Below are positions 21,386-31,640 of a DNA stretch of 64,000 nucleotides, piece after piece. The stretch comes from Nematopogon swammerdamellus (lineage: Eukaryota > Arthropoda > Insecta > Lepidoptera > Adelidae). Positions within the stretch are counted from its first letter, which is position 1; each line of letters begins with the position of its first letter. Under the pieces are notes generated by a model. That model saw only the letters and a list, made by a program, of their open reading frames with translations, searched no databases and was not told the origin of the DNA. The position numbers were made by a program, and so were the translations under genes. Where the stretch lies: assembly GCA_946902875.1 (NCBI GenBank), contig OX336343.1, forward strand, positions 14,195,361-14,259,360, given 5' to 3'.

Positions 21386-22784
21386 CGATCGATACACACA
21401 GTGTTCCAGATCTCTCCCCGACATTCATTCCCGCTACGGTATCTCATCGCGTTTTGTCTCTTAATTCAAATATAAGCCGATGTACGCAGCGATCACTTTA
21501 ATTAATTCCGATTCATTATGGAGCGGGTCATGTTTTTAAACCTTTATGAAGCCTCAATTTCATTATTATTTATTCATTGACCAATGTGGCGCGGCGGCGC
21601 GGCGGCGGCGGGGCGAAGTCAATTGATTCACCCGACAAACTACTTTGTGTCAGATACTTAATGTAAAATTCAGTACATTTTCAATATTATATTTTCCGTC
21701 TGCCTGTGGAGCGATTTTCTTAGAAATTTCCTTATTGGAGATAGTAGTCCTATATCTCTATCTTACAACATAAAATACGATTCTAGTGTGAAAATAACTT
21801 TTTTAAATAAATTTGTATGAATGCGATTGGACGCAGTATCACTCAAATAAACCTGGGTAATATCTAGATAATATTATTAATATTGTGTTTCATTATTATT
21901 TTATATATATTTATTATATAATTTAAGTGCTTTATTTATTTATTTCAGCATTATTTATTATTGTATTTTATGATATTTTTTCTTCTTTCTTAATTTTTTT
22001 CATTTTAACTCTTGTTTTTTTACTCAGCTTCCAAAACTCTTTTTTTTTCGTTAAAACTTCTACACAGGTATTTTCAAAGATAAGGCTATTCCCTGCGGCA
22101 TCAGTAAGATTTTTTCGCGCCTGTCTGGCGGAAGCTATAGTCAATGCTCGTTCCTGTCTCGTAAAATAAAAATGGGCGTTTGTCATATTCGATTACTACG
22201 CTCGAAATAATGGTCACCTGTCTCATACAGCAGACAATAAATTTCCCTCAGTACAGTACGCACATTAGGATAGCATGTACATACACGGCAAGCAGCACGA
22301 CATTCGCAAGCGAACATAATCGAAACGGGACCCTAAATCCCACCCCGTAAGCTCGGCCACACGCGTCCCACGCCGCCCCGAGTGGGACAATGGGTTCCAA
22401 AACTCTTTTCCTTCGTTGCCTTGTCTCATTTACATTTATAGACATTAATATTTCCCCAAACCGGCCTCGCCCCCCCCCCTTCCCCCCCACCTCAGCCCCG
22501 CTCACTCCCCCGTCCCGCAGACAGCGGGGCAACAAAGCCTTATTTACATTTTATACCGCTTACTTTTTACAACTTCACTAATTTCCTGAATTTATCGTCG
22601 CGGAAGGTACCGACCACGAACTAGCGCCCGTATGTTCGTGTAACTATTCGCCGGCGCATGCGCGCGGGGAGTCATTTGTTTTGTACGTACACCCGTGTCA
22701 CCGAATATATAGTATACTAACCCTGCATCTTATTGGAAGCCTCCTCGGATCACCGTCGTTCATTTTGTTTTGTCCCTGTCGGGG
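21386..22784. other. Unassigned sequence
   Basis: AT-rich with a GGC-rich block at 21590-21620 and a C-rich block at 22465-22515. Short frames across these have no recognisable domain. Confidence 0.4.
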
Positions 22785-22810
22785 TTTTATTTTAACGGAA
22801 CCCTAAAAAC
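22785..22810 (+). repeat. Family D tail remnant
   Basis: Contains AACGGAACCCTAAAAA, the typical 3' end of family D (compare 38020-38040). Only the tail is recognisable. Confidence 0.45.
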
Positions 22811-23111
22811 CCAGTTCAAAAACAGTTCTACTTCCGAATAAATATAATTTACATAGACACTTCGGTCCGCGAAATACCGTGTGGGGTCGGTACTTAAAAA
22901 GAATAGCCCCACTGCAGTACCGCGTGGGGTTGGTACTAAAAAAATAATAGCCCCACTGCATCTCTCTCCGTACATGTCGAAAAAGGCAACTAAGGGACAA
23001 GGATAAGATGCCGTGCACAAGGGCGACAGAACTTGAATTAGACACCAAGGATCTCGGTGCCTAATTTGCTGCTTGATAATTTATCTTGCCCTTTGCTAAA
23101 TGCGGTGGTCG

Positions 23112-23398
23112 GTGTTGTGCTATGCTATGTGGATATCGGGTGGCTAAGCTCAAGTTGCAGTGGGCTGGGCACGTCAGCCAAAGAGACGACGACCGTTGGA
23201 GTAACCGTGTCCTACACTGGCGACCGTCGACAGGAAAATGGAGTGTGGGAAGACCACCCGCCAGGTGGGACGACGACATCAAGTACGTCGCGGGAAAGCA
23301 GTGGTTCCGTAACGCTGAAGGCCGGGAGGACTGGAGGAAAATTGGAGAGGCGTATGTCCAGCAGTGGACGCTTACACGCTGACTGACTGTGTTGTTCT
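23112..23398 (+). mobile_element. Nested RTE-type LINE fragment with target duplication
   Basis: Inserted into family B. GTGTTGTGCT (23112-23121) and GTGTTGTTCT (23389-23398) flank it and differ at one base, consistent with a 10-base target duplication. The element is 5'-truncated and ends with TGACTGACT after its stop codon. Confidence 0.82.
23131..23382 (+). pseudogene. RTE reverse transcriptase C-terminal region
   Basis: The frame reads LKLQWAGHVSQRDDDRWSN, then VGRPPARWDDDIKYVAGKQW, EDWRKIGEAYVQQWTLTR and a stop at 23380-23382. K-x-x-W-A-G-H and AYVQQWT are hallmarks of the RTE-clade C-terminus in lepidopteran elements. The catalytic core is missing. This frame is intact where the copy at 13655-14024 is broken, which suggests a younger insertion. 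Confidence 0.88.
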
Positions 23399-23480
23399 GT
23401 ATTTACAAGAGTATTTGCAGAACAACACCGACTACTCTGCTTACCCAGATTGTTGGGATACAGTGTGTGGTATGTATGTA

Positions 23481-23600
23481 AGTATACACTTCTATCCGCT
23501 TACAATCCGAATTGTCACCTCCCCGGGGCTGTAATTAGCTGTGTCTGAGAGACCTCGTTCTGGGTCACCCAGTCTGGTTACAAAAAAAAACACGTTTCTT
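23481..23600. other. Unassigned sequence
   Basis: A short stretch between family B and family D. An A run at 23582-23590 may be a tail. Nothing else is seen. Confidence 0.3.
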
Positions 23601-23775
23601 GTATGGAAACCCAATTTTTTTACTTTTTCTATTTTTTATTATTTGTTGTTATATCCGTCTTAATAACACATATTCAAGAGAGACATTCCTCGGACGGACG
23701 GACAGACAGACAGATAGACGGCGTAGGCTTAGTAATAGGCTTCCGTACAGGATACGGAAACCTACAAATATCACT
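23601..23775 (+). repeat. Family D dispersed repeat, copy 1
   Basis: Aligns with 37811-38040: a T-rich start, then ATATCCG..TAATAACACATATTC, a (GACA)n-like block GGACAGACAGACAGATAGAC, TAGTAATAGGCTTCCGTA and a GGATACGGAAACC end. A common lepidopteran repeat of unknown class to me. Confidence 0.65.
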
Positions 23776-24732
23776 TTCAGACGGGCACCGCTCTCAGTGC
23801 AACTGTACCTTACGTTACCCGTGCCCCTACATCTGCGTGCCGACCCCAATAATTCACGTTATACCCGGATGGAGGGGGAGGTTGGATCGGCTGGAAAGTT
23901 GAAAGTTTTTCCAGCTGAGAACTATGGCGAAAGTAAATCACAGCGTTATCTACAGATCTACGCGGAAGACTAAGCGGCGGCGGCCGGCGAGCGGTGCCAT
24001 GTCGCTGCTCGTTTCTTGTTTGTTGAAATATCCAGCTACCTTTTAAACCCTTTGTTCCGCCCTTTCCGAGTCGTGTAATATTAGCGGCCATTCCATTCCG
24101 TGACTCGTGAAATAATTATGTACACAGACTTGTTTAAATTACGTTCATGATTTAGCACTAGCCTTAACTCGTCACTGTGCCCGCGTTAAAGTAAGAGTCA
24201 GTTGTAAATTTAAGTTAACCACGGGTAAAAACTACTGTCGACCTTTTTCAGATTTTTTTTTTAGTTTTTTTAGTTGTTTGTGTTTTTTGAGGGGCCCGGC
24301 CCCCTCAGAGTCGATCTGTCGACCTTCCGACCTGTCGACCTGTGATGTGTATTTCATTAATAAAGAAATGTTTGATGTACATGTTTTAATTTGAATTGGC
24401 ATTAACGTTATCTAGAATATTAAGGTATTGGGAAGACGTATAAGTAATAAATAAACTGATAGTTGTATGTAAACGTAGTCTTCGTGTCTCCACCAAAAAC
24501 ATCCCTTATAGTATCGAACAGAAGATTATTTTGGTGATATCTGTGTATACTTTCTGTTTCATAACTTAGCCGTAAGTTATCAAAACAAGAGACGATATAT
24601 AAAGAGATAAAATTATATTATTATAATTGTCTATATTATAGTCGATAACGGAAGATATCACCGAAATTGTGAAAACTGATTTAAGGCTCACTCACTAATA
24701 GATTGTTTCCACGGGAGATGATTATTAATCTC
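23776..24732. other. Unassigned sequence
   Basis: No gene is recognised. A GC-rich near-palindrome GAGGGGCCCGGCCCCCTC lies at about 24289-24306, followed by three short GTCGACCT repeats (24318-24340). Confidence 0.4.
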
Positions 24733-24735
24733 TTA

Positions 24736-25062
24736 AGCCGCGTTCTCACGAGGCTAGTCAGTCAGTCAACTTTTAGTTAAACGAGTAAAAAAAATCGCAA
24801 ACGAATTGCGTTCTCACGCTTGAATCGATAAGTAATCGAATCGACGACCGGACAGTCGTTCCAAGATGACGCATGTCATCGTGCGCGCACATCATAGAAT
24901 TGAACCGACTTGAACACCAAAAGTTGACAAAGTATCAACATACTGTCGTTCAACAAAAGTTGACCAACTTTTATTGAAAGCAAGTTCTCATGATACGATT
25001 ATCTTTCAATTCGCAAACGAATATAAAGTTGATCGATTAAAATCGCCCGTGAGAACGCGGCT
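24736..25062. mobile_element. Harbinger-like MITE, TTA-flanked
   Basis: A perfect 15-base terminal inverted repeat, AGCCGCGTTCTCACG at 24736-24750 and its complement at 25048-25062. TTA flanks both ends (24733-24735 and 25063-25065). A three-base TWA duplication is characteristic of the PIF/Harbinger superfamily. The 327-bp interior is AT-rich and non-coding, so it is non-autonomous. Confidence 0.82.
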
Positions 25063-25383
25063 TTAGGCAGCGCACAATACATACATTTAAGAATATGTTT
25101 TCCTTTCCCCACAATCTTCTAATGCTTACCATTCACGTGCATAATAATTTCATCGGAGGAGGAAAAAAATCGTGTTGAAACAAGTATACTACATTACTTG
25201 TACTTGCTATTTTTGCTTCACTGTGCATAGTTAATTAATTGCTACCCAATCAGCAATAATTACTGTACTATCGATTTATCATGTCACAAACCCGACACGA
25301 ACGAAAATCGTTCAGAGCTATTAGTCATCCATCACTCACCGCTGCAGGGCTTTACAGCGAACAAAACTAAACGACCCCGCGTT
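25063..25383. other. Unassigned sequence
   Basis: AT-rich, no gene or repeat recognised. It ends at the candidate recursive splice site. Confidence 0.4.
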
Positions 25384-25412
25384 ACTTACCTGGAACAAAG
25401 AAACAAAGATTA
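25384..25412 (-). promoter_or_regulatory. Candidate recursive splice site (3'SS-5'SS)
   Basis: On the minus strand the sequence TTTGTTTCTTTGTTCCAG (+ strand 25390-25407) is followed with no gap by GTAAGTAAC. A pyrimidine tract ending in CAG abutting a consensus GTAAGT donor is the layout of recursive splice sites described in long insect introns. No strong branch point is seen; an AT-rich TTATAATAAT lies just upstream. It is on the same strand as the donor at 45931-45940. Confidence 0.45.
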
Positions 25413-25528
25413 TTATAAATTCTTCCATTTATAAATTCCGATTCACATATTTATTTCACAATAAATAACACACAGCGTAAACTATATTTCATTGACACAA
25501 ATTCAGTATAGTTCGTCACACATAACTG

Positions 25529-25860
25529 TTTGGTCATGGTTTCAAGAAACAATGACCAAACTGATTTTAATGGATGGCACTCGTTTACATTATTATAATT
25601 TTATTATTTCTTTATTAACACATTATCTTAAAACTAATTTTAATAAAGAAATAATAAAATTATAATAATGTAAACGAGTGCCATCCATTAAAATTTTTTT
25701 AATTTTTTTTTTTTTTTTTGGTCATTGTTTCAAGAAACAATGACCAAACTGATTTTAATGGATGGCACTCGTTTACATTATTATAATTTTATTATTATTA
25801 TTTACATTATTATTATTATTGTTTACATTATTATAATTTTATTATGCACCTGATTTATTT
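25529..25860. repeat. Inverted and direct repeat cluster
   Basis: A 32-base near-palindrome (25529-25560; TTTGGTCAT...ATGACCAAA) is followed by an arm at 25561-25617. That arm occurs inverted at 25641-25694 (shared string GGATGGCACTCGTTTACA). The palindrome recurs at 25717-25748, followed by a third arm copy in direct orientation from 25749 to about 25795. ATT-rich slippage (TTTACATTATTAT) extends it to about 25850. It is non-coding. Confidence 0.85.
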
Positions 25861-25862
25861 TT

Positions 25863-25991
25863 ATGCAGCTGAGAACCAGAAGGGAAGCACTGACATGGCA
25901 CCTAGTTCACCCGGTGTTATGGGCTGACATCACGGATGTTGTAGGTGATATAGCCAAAATTGTCAGTTTCCATAAAAAAAATAAAAAAAAC
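25863..25991 (+). mobile_element. SINE-A copy 4, 5'-truncated
   Basis: A + strand copy of the 3' body: GGGAAGCACTGACATGGCAC, TTATGGGCTGACATCACGGA and GTTTCCATAAAAAAAATAA, ending in poly-A. The tRNA head is absent. An apparent start codon at 25866 gives a short frame that is not a gene. Confidence 0.85.
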
Positions 25992-26034
25992 CTACCAGTC
26001 GATATCTCCTGCGAAAAGGTGCCATACCAGAGAA

Positions 26035-26160
26035 TTATCTTTGAATTATTGACTATAGTGGATTAGAGAAGAACACAGTAGAGGCTGCTATGTTGCTATC
26101 TTTCGTCCAGTACGGTGGTACCAACACGCCTCGCTACAATTTGAGCTTCCGCCTATTTAT
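26035..26160 (-). mobile_element. SINE-C-like fragment
   Basis: GTGGATTAGAGAAGAACA, then ACGGTGGTACCAACACG and CTACAATTTGAGCTTCCGCC align with the body of the SINE at 9487-9785. The tRNA head is not preserved. Confidence 0.55.
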
Positions 26161-26732
26161 GACTTAAGATTTTTTAGAGTAAATGTAAGTAAGTAAGAAT
26201 GCCAGTTGACGAGGATAGAACTAAACTTAAATAAAAGAAGATGCAAATTCTAGTCGTCTGCATGAACTAATTTGTTCGTATCGTTTCTAAGTCGTTTCTA
26301 AGTCGTGCTACTATCTCGATATTTTCAAATATCATTAGGAACAAAAAACATGACTAAAGTAATGTAAAATCTAAACATTCATTTTTGAAGGACGTAGGCG
26401 TATGAGTTAGTGACAGGTTGTACCCGTGGGTGGTCGCAGCTTGTTATGAATACTCGTAGTTTACATAAATTTATCCCATTGTCTTGTCCCAGTGAAGTCC
26501 TTCCGTCAACTGGTCCGCCGAGCCGAGTGAAATGTATGCAAATGCAAAACTTTTATTTCGCTCGCGCACACAATCGAATATGATGAATAATTTTGTCAAC
26601 ATTATTTTGCTGGAATAAACGCTTGTAACTGCTTCCGCAAATTAAGAATCCTCAATCCATGGAAACAAATTTTACCGCCAACATTACCAATACCAGTTGT
26701 TCGCATTTCAGGCCTCATCATATCCATACATA
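26161..26732. other. Unassigned AT-rich sequence
   Basis: Contains a short duplication of GTTTCTAAGTC at about 26283-26305. Nothing else is recognised. Confidence 0.4.
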
Positions 26733-27056
26733 CATACGTATCCCGGGGTAATCAGAGTAATCGGTGTTGTGCTGCAAGTACTCTTGAATTACAATTACTC
26801 AATTACAGCACAACACCGACTACCACATTTAGGAAAGTATTAGGACACGATAACTATCAAGCAGCAATTAGGGCACGAAGACCCAAGTGCTATATGACTC
26901 GGTGGAAGCACCGTGCGTGCCAAGGTAATAGGTGACTATCCTGTCGCCCTTATGCACGACATCTTGTCCTTATCCCTTAGTCGCCTTTTACGACATGCAC
27001 GGGGAGAGATGCAGTGGGCTATTCTTTTTAAGTACCAACCCCATACGTTACTTGTC
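26733..27056 (+). mobile_element. Family B copy, near complete
   Basis: The best + strand copy. It starts at CCCGGGGTAATCAGAGTAAT. It carries the internal hairpin CGGTGTTGTGCTG / CAGCACAACACCG (26761-26773 and 26806-26818) around a 32-base AT-rich loop. It continues with CAATTAGGGCACGAAGACCC and ends with CCCTTAGTCGCCTTTTACGA, GAGAGATGCAGTGGGC and AAGTACCAACCCC. No Pol III boxes, long terminal repeats or coding frames were found, so its class is unknown. Confidence 0.75.
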
Positions 27057-28371
27057 ATATCTTATCTTCATTATTGATCTTTGGTTTTGTCTACGATACT
27101 GCATGATCGAAACAGTTTGAATTTCAAAGGGGTTTAAATTTCAAAGACCTTTGAAATGTCAAGGACGATCGATTTGAGAAAATTCTTAGCATTCAAACTT
27201 TCATTTCGCCTGCCAGTTTATCACATTATAACCCCCTTACCGGGTCACCAAATAACATACGTGGGTGTTGACGATTTTCCTATAACGTGCGTAAAAGTAG
27301 ATAACTGATGAGAAAAATGTTAAAGGCGAAGCCGCGTATAAATCCGTCGCGAGGCTTCCGCACGGACGGAGCCGCCCCGGAATCTTTTTACCTGTCACTT
27401 GCTCCGCAGATAGCATCTTGTGTTCGCCTCACACCACACTGCCTACTGCCTACTGCCAGACCTCGCGCACTCTATGTACTTGCGCGCGCTAACTACCTAC
27501 GGGGTGGACCGCCGCACTATGGGCCAAAGTGCCACTTTTCGGTTATAAATCTGTATCTCCTAAACTAGAAGACCTTTATTCACAATTTTTTTTATGGTAT
27601 TACTTGAATAGTTACTCTTCAAAAAAACAGTAACAGTTGATTGCAAATAATATTTATTATTAATAAAAAAAAATCCTAAAATACTAAATAATTTATTTCT
27701 AAACTATGAAAATAAGATAAAAAATTATTATGTACATTTACCAATAAAGTATAAACTTTTATATAATATTCACTAATAAAAACATTTTTGTACCTATATT
27801 GTAATAAATTAAAAATTAATCATTAAATAATTAAACGCATTAAATGCGCTTACAGGACAGCACCTGTTTTTTGCTTCCTGAATTTTATTATAAGAAGGGA
27901 AGACGATGGAATATCTTTTCACAGGTTTACGATTTTGTATCCTCTCTGATGAAATTGCGTAGTAACTTTTCAAGAAACACAGTGGATAGCTCACCTTAAG
28001 AATACTTGTAAGACTCCATATCGTTTCAGAAACACTACACTGCACTTATCTGGCACGAATATTCAGGCAGTACAGTGTGTAAATGTACCACCCCTCACAG
28101 AATGGCTTATATTCGTTCGTACGAAAAAAAATATGGCGTGTGCATCATATCTCCTTACACTCTGTGGTTCAGAAATTGTGTTCAAAACATCAAATAACAC
28201 AAAAACACACCTGGCGTAAATACATATATAATCATATCATAGTTTTAACCGCAATTGTTTCCATTACGAAGTAGCTATACCGTGAGAATGCTGAGGTTGT
28301 AGTGTACTTTCTTTGCATAATTTATACAATCAGTACTCTTAAGTTAACTGTTCAAATAAAATCATTTAAAA
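27057..28371. other. Unassigned AT-rich sequence
   Basis: No gene is recognised. A CpG-bearing stretch lies at 27325-27510 and very AT-rich sequence at 27575-27840. A 78-residue minus-strand frame at 27809-28045 has no recognisable domain and is probably chance. Confidence 0.4.
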
Positions 28372-28760
28372 TCAGCCTCGGTAGCTCAGTGGTGCGGTCG
28401 GTCGACTGTTGTTAGAGACGGAAGTAAACTTTCTCCATACTCCATACAAAATCGTATTTCGGCATTTATGTTATCTCGCCCCCTAGACCTTATCCGATTT
28501 TAAATTTTTTTTTTAGTAGGTAGGGTTTATCCCGTCCGGGTTGGTACCACCGCACTGAATGAAACATCGGTCGAAACCGCTATGTAAATAGTTCGTGTTT
28601 TCCGTCCAGTTCAGTGTAGACGATATGAAATGAAGGGAAGCATTGACATGGCACCTAGTTCACACGGAGTTTATAGGCTGACATCACGGATGTTGTAGGA
28701 GGTATAGCCAACCGTGTCAATTTCCATAAAAAAAATTTATAAAATAAAATAAAAAAAAAA
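28372..28760 (+). mobile_element. SINE-A copy 5, full length with altered middle
   Basis: A + strand copy with an intact head (A box TAGCTCAGTGG at 28382-28392) and a 3' end with poly-A (AAAATAAAATAAAA to 28760). Between about 28410 and 28515 the usual head-to-body segment with the box-B-like string is replaced by unrelated sequence ending in a T run (TTTTTTTTTAG). The body resumes at GTAGGTAGGGTTTATCCCG. The replacement could be an insertion with deletion, or a recombinant SINE. Confidence 0.82.
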
Positions 28761-29760
28761 TCGTTCACGCGAACGCTCCGAGCACGCATATTTTTTTAAT
28801 TTTTGTGCCAATTTGCAGAGTTTTGCAGAAAGTTGTTTATTAATTCTAAATATACAGTGTACTGGCTGTATAAAACCATTATAATATTCACCCGGGCAGA
28901 CCCTGATACCATTTGAAAGCTTAGATGAAAATTGTAGTTTTAGATAAATTTCGCGTTTTCGTTAGTGGTTTAAATAAGGGATGATATCTTTAAAAAACCC
29001 AACACAGTTACCATTACCTAAAAGCCCAAGAAGTATGCTTTTCGAATATGTATGGGTTTCTATATGTTTACCTAAGTATTTTTTGAGAAAAATATACATA
29101 AATATGCGCTCCCTTAATATGCGGATGTTCGCGCAAAGAATTTGTTCAACTTTCAAGCGTCATATAACCGAGGAAAGTCAACTAAAATCTAAAATATGTA
29201 CGTATAAAATAAGTACTTTTCATGGCCTATCGAACCAACTATATTTCATTACCCCAGGTGGTATGTTGTCAAAACCATTTTTGACAGTTGCTTGTATGGG
29301 GCCTGTCCATAGTGCGCCGGCGATCTAATTCAGTGGAAATTCGTCAGCCGCGCGAAGCATACCTACACGCTCGCCCACGCAACTGCGCGCATCTGCAAAG
29401 CAATAATCACTTTACACTCGATCGTTTAGGTACATTTTCGCACGCAGAGATGGGCGACATAAAACAGTAGGCTATTAAAGCCGAAGGTATGGAACTTTTT
29501 CTATGGAGTGATTTATCGGTTACGAAGTAACTATTAAGTAATCTGTGCTGCTGCCTACCGTCCTAGCTACTCGTGTGTAGTACAGTACGCCAGTACATGT
29601 GAACCAAACATATGTAAGCCTTAGTGTATGAATGTATGAAGTAGTATGAATTACTGAATCAACATATATATAACTCTTCGCGTCGCGTCGGGTACTTCAC
29701 TACGGTCTTACGGAGATGGGTTAAATTCAATATTTTCTAGTAGTTTGTATATTTTGACGT
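28761..29760. other. Unassigned sequence
   Basis: AT-rich. A 115-residue open frame at 28981-29328 has no recognisable domain and its composition follows the local AT bias. The stretch 29300-29400 is more CpG-rich. No repeat is recognised. Confidence 0.4.
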
Positions 29761-29858
29761 GAATTCGTTCATACGAATTCTGACATGCACCCCCAGTTCA
29801 CAGCGAATCTAGACGTTCATACGTCTAGATTCGCTGTGAACTGGGGGTGCTTGTCAGA
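29761..29858. repeat. Two adjacent hairpins with a shared core
   Basis: First, a 20-base palindrome at 29761-29780 (GAATTCGT, TCAT, ACGAATTC). Second, a 37-base stem (29779-29815 and 29822-29858) with one mismatch and a 6-base loop TTCATA; its stem includes CCCCCAGTTCACAGCGAATC. Both hairpins are centred on the identical 10-mer CGTTCATACG. Not part of any repeat family seen elsewhere in the window. Confidence 0.92.
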
Positions 29859-30143
29859 AAAAAGATTAAGACCATTTGACTGTACTTTTGCGAGCCTTAT
29901 ATCTCGAAATGTATTATAGATGGCAGGACGGGGGTTCTAGCATTGTATCAAGCATAATTATCAGCTCAGCTCGAACGGAAAAGTACCGGGTTCATTCATT
30001 CCTAACTTCCCTGTTACATACGAATTCACGAAACAGTAACGGCAGTGTAAGGACACTGCCTACCGGATTTTAAACCCGAGTACGACGAAGCCAAAAAGAG
30101 GTGTTGTGTTTGGCTGGTCTCTATATAATATATATGAATGGAT
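29859..30143. other. Unassigned sequence
   Basis: About 285 bases between two hairpin pairs. No repeat or gene is recognised. Confidence 0.35.
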
Positions 30144-30210
30144 GAATGCATACATATTATGTATGCATTCAGTGGAGGGAATGTATGTCATTCATACATT
30201 CCCTCCACTG
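30144..30210. repeat. Two abutting perfect hairpins
   Basis: GAATGCATACATA (30144-30156) pairs with 30158-30170 around one base. CAGTGGAGGGAATGTATG (30170-30187) pairs perfectly with 30193-30210 around a 5-base loop. The two hairpins share base 30170. Confidence 0.92.
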
Positions 30211-31640
30211 TGGAGTTCGAACGCCTGAACCGATTTCAACAAATGGGGTATCGTTGGATTCGTGGTGATTGTCCGGGTAAAATAGGATAGGTGATGTCAC
30301 AAAAAAATTATATGCCGGACGTAAGCCGCTATATTGATTTTTATATATCTTTCATATTGATCTTTCTATTTCATTGTCATACATACACACCTATTTACGA
30401 AACTTTTCCAAGACACAAGATTTATCGTCCAGTCGACATCCAATCCATCCACCCGTCGGTGCACCAAAGAACTCGGCCTTAGTAGAGAGACTACCTACAT
30501 ATAAACTGTTTAAATAAAAATATAAAATAAAAATAAAAATATAAAAAGTTTCCCACACTTCAGTGTGTCTTAAATTTTAATTAAGCATGAATTACCTAAG
30601 AAGGTACAACTTATGGACATGTTTATTATAATTTTTATGTTCTCTTTTAGTTATTTTGAATAAACTTTACAAAACAGAAAAAAATAAAAAAAATTATAAA
30701 TAGATAGGTACACTTTGTCTCTCTTCGAAATTTGCCGTCAGCAAACTTAGACTATAAAATATTATTACAAAATATTGCCAGAAATCGTCGCTTTAACAAA
30801 ATATTGTATTGGATCTGAGAATATTGTTGAGCAGGCTAAATATTGTATTGGAGCTGAGGCTGAGGATATTGTTGCACAGGCTAACTTTGCTCCATCAAAC
30901 CTGCCGGTAGCCGGTACTAGCTACTTTGCAAAATTGTCCTGTGATGGATAGAATAATGAGAGTAGCAATTATCGATACCAGCAACCATGTCCGCTTCCGT
31001 TTCTAAGGTACTCGTATCTTACCTTGGAAACGCCCTACGTGATTCTTGTTACTTGCTCCTGTATTGATTTTAGTCAGCAGATTATAGGTAGGTCCTCCGA
31101 CGAGACCGGACAATGCTCTAGTGTCGCCTTCCTCGTTATCTGCGAATGTGCCCCCCTTCCGTCCCACACCAACAGAACAACAACCCCTACACCCGATACC
31201 GGAAACCTCTCCAACTACCCACACCTGAAGGCCGTCATCAGGAAGCTCATTAGGCGTATAATGTACCGGCACAAGCTTTAGAACATAGCGCGCGCTAAAT
31301 TTGTGTTAGACCAGACGAATACTCAGAAATTCTAATAAAATGCATGCTGCCGGCAAGTATACCATAGATCAATAGATTAATTTGCACTTCCCACGTAGGA
31401 AACGTATTTTTAGATTTTCCTGTTTTTTTTCAGTGATCGATCTCTGAGCACACCTCTCTCACGGCAACATGTACCTTAATATAATTTCAAATCAGGGAAA
31501 ATGTCCCACTTATTGTTCACGAATATTTCAACAATTTGTTTTTCTTTTTATGACATTTTGGCCAGATTCAAGTAAGTGAGGATTCATGGTCATATGCGGT
31601 CAATTAAAAAAAACAATTCGTGTTGTGTTGTGTCTAACTA
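30211..31640. other. Unassigned AT-rich sequence
   Basis: No gene is recognised. The stretch 30505-30550 is A-rich with repeated AAAATATAAAAT. A direct repeat of GGA(T/G)CTGAG and ATATTG strings lies at 30800-30880. Overlapping frames on both strands near 31003-31280 have no recognisable domain. Confidence 0.4.

Larger units (their letters stand above)
22876..23480 (-). mobile_element. Family B copy interrupted by an RTE fragment
   Basis: A minus-oriented family B copy. Its outer end is duplicated in tandem: TAGCCCCACTGCA blocks at about 22902-22914 and 22949-22961, each preceded by a GTGGGGT(C/T)GGTACT string. It is split at 23112-23398 by an RTE-type fragment and resumes with CAGAACAACACCGACTACTC to 23480. 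The internal hairpin typical of the family lies exactly at the insertion site. Confidence 0.8.

Noticed and set aside
28981..29328. 115-residue + strand frame as a gene
   Set aside because: Residue composition follows the AT-rich DNA; no domain, start context or splice signals support it.
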